Shown here in pieces: positions 63,984 through 64,000 of a stretch of DNA of 64,000 nucleotides. Numbering within the stretch: the first letter of the stretch is position 1; every line of letters begins with the position of its first letter. A program made the translations under genes and the position numbers. The notes under the pieces are model-generated. The model did not search any database. It saw nothing but the letters and a program-made list of their open reading frames with translations, and was not told where the DNA came from. The DNA comes from Halodesulfovibrio aestuarii DSM 17919 = ATCC 29578 (lineage in GTDB: Bacteria; Desulfobacterota; Desulfovibrionia; Desulfovibrionales; Desulfovibrionaceae), in assembly GCF_000384815.1 (NCBI RefSeq), contig NZ_ARQF01000021.1:124001-188000 (forward strand), read 5' to 3'.

Positions 63984-64000
63984 TTGATTAGGGTTGTAGT
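63984..64000 (+). CDS. Possible start of a further plus-strand gene (cut by window edge)
   Basis: An AGGAG is followed after six bases by TTG ATT AGG GTT GTA, reading MIRVVV. Only six residues are visible, so this rests on the ribosome-site spacing alone; no identification is possible. Confidence 0.25.

Larger units (their letters stand above)
63583..64000. other. Terminal intergenic segment
   Basis: 418 bases after rsh containing the terminator and a stretch of AT-rich DNA. No ORF longer than a shadow. A possible gene start lies at the very end (63984). Confidence 0.5.

Noticed and set aside
1-64000. Prophage, insertion sequence, CRISPR or tRNA genes
   Set aside because: No transposase, integrase, phage structural gene, spaced repeats or cloverleaf was seen in the reading; absence is by eye only.

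Overview
This window looks like a chromosomal segment of a sulfate-reducing bacterium of the Desulfovibrionaceae. The base composition is moderately AT-rich, more like the marine Halodesulfovibrio/Desulfovibrio types than D. vulgaris; this is an impression, not a computed value. The strongest pointer is the intact hdrC-hdrB-hdrA-floxD-floxC-floxB-floxA operon (37593-44379), an electron-bifurcating NADH/ferredoxin/disulfide reductase module typical of this family. No rRNA, tRNA, insertion sequence, prophage or CRISPR array was seen. Almost all genes are housekeeping, and most gene ends carry clear intrinsic terminators.

Layout. 1-8217 (minus strand): a cell-envelope and translation block transcribed yceD-rpmF-plsX-fabH-fabG-acpP-fabF-glyA, ended by a terminator, then a dCMP deaminase gene and ribD (cut by the window edge). 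8414-9596 (plus): rpmB and fxsA. 9669-17015: a large GT39-like membrane glycosyltransferase with acidic extensions, a MATE transporter, an MTH1187-family protein, a CaCA exchanger, a degenerate shikimate-kinase-like protein and a ferredoxin-nitroreductase fusion. 17445-23836: a lipoprotein with a degenerate GH13 barrel, trmFO and glgP. 24103-30435 (plus): dut-argD, then a polar amino acid ABC transporter (ATPase, binding protein, two permeases) followed by prmA. 30545-36654: dsbD and an M24 peptidase (minus), a CoA-binding protein and a YkgJ-type Fe-S protein (plus), a J-domain protein (plus) and a DUF457 membrane protein (minus).

36655-37592 is the longest gene-free stretch. It contains a compact GC-rich structured element (about 36838-36981) that looks like a riboswitch or other cis-regulatory RNA. 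After the hdr-flox operon come fba-gap (minus), surE (minus), then a plus-strand run: YhaM-like nuclease, tmk, an HDAC-family deacetylase with a C-terminal Cys pair cluster, a periplasmic TPR protein, a LUD-domain protein and a fused succinyl-CoA-ligase-like beta-alpha protein. The window closes with a SWIM/SNF2 helicase (minus), a peptide-binding lipoprotein and the bifunctional (p)ppGpp synthetase/hydrolase gene (plus).

No obvious new defence or mobile system is present. The items most worth a second look are the structured RNA at 36.9 kb, the degenerate GH13 lipoprotein, the shikimate-kinase-like protein without a Walker A lysine, the acidic-tailed glycosyltransferase, the attenuator hairpin inside the ABC operon, and several long inverted repeats in intergenic regions.
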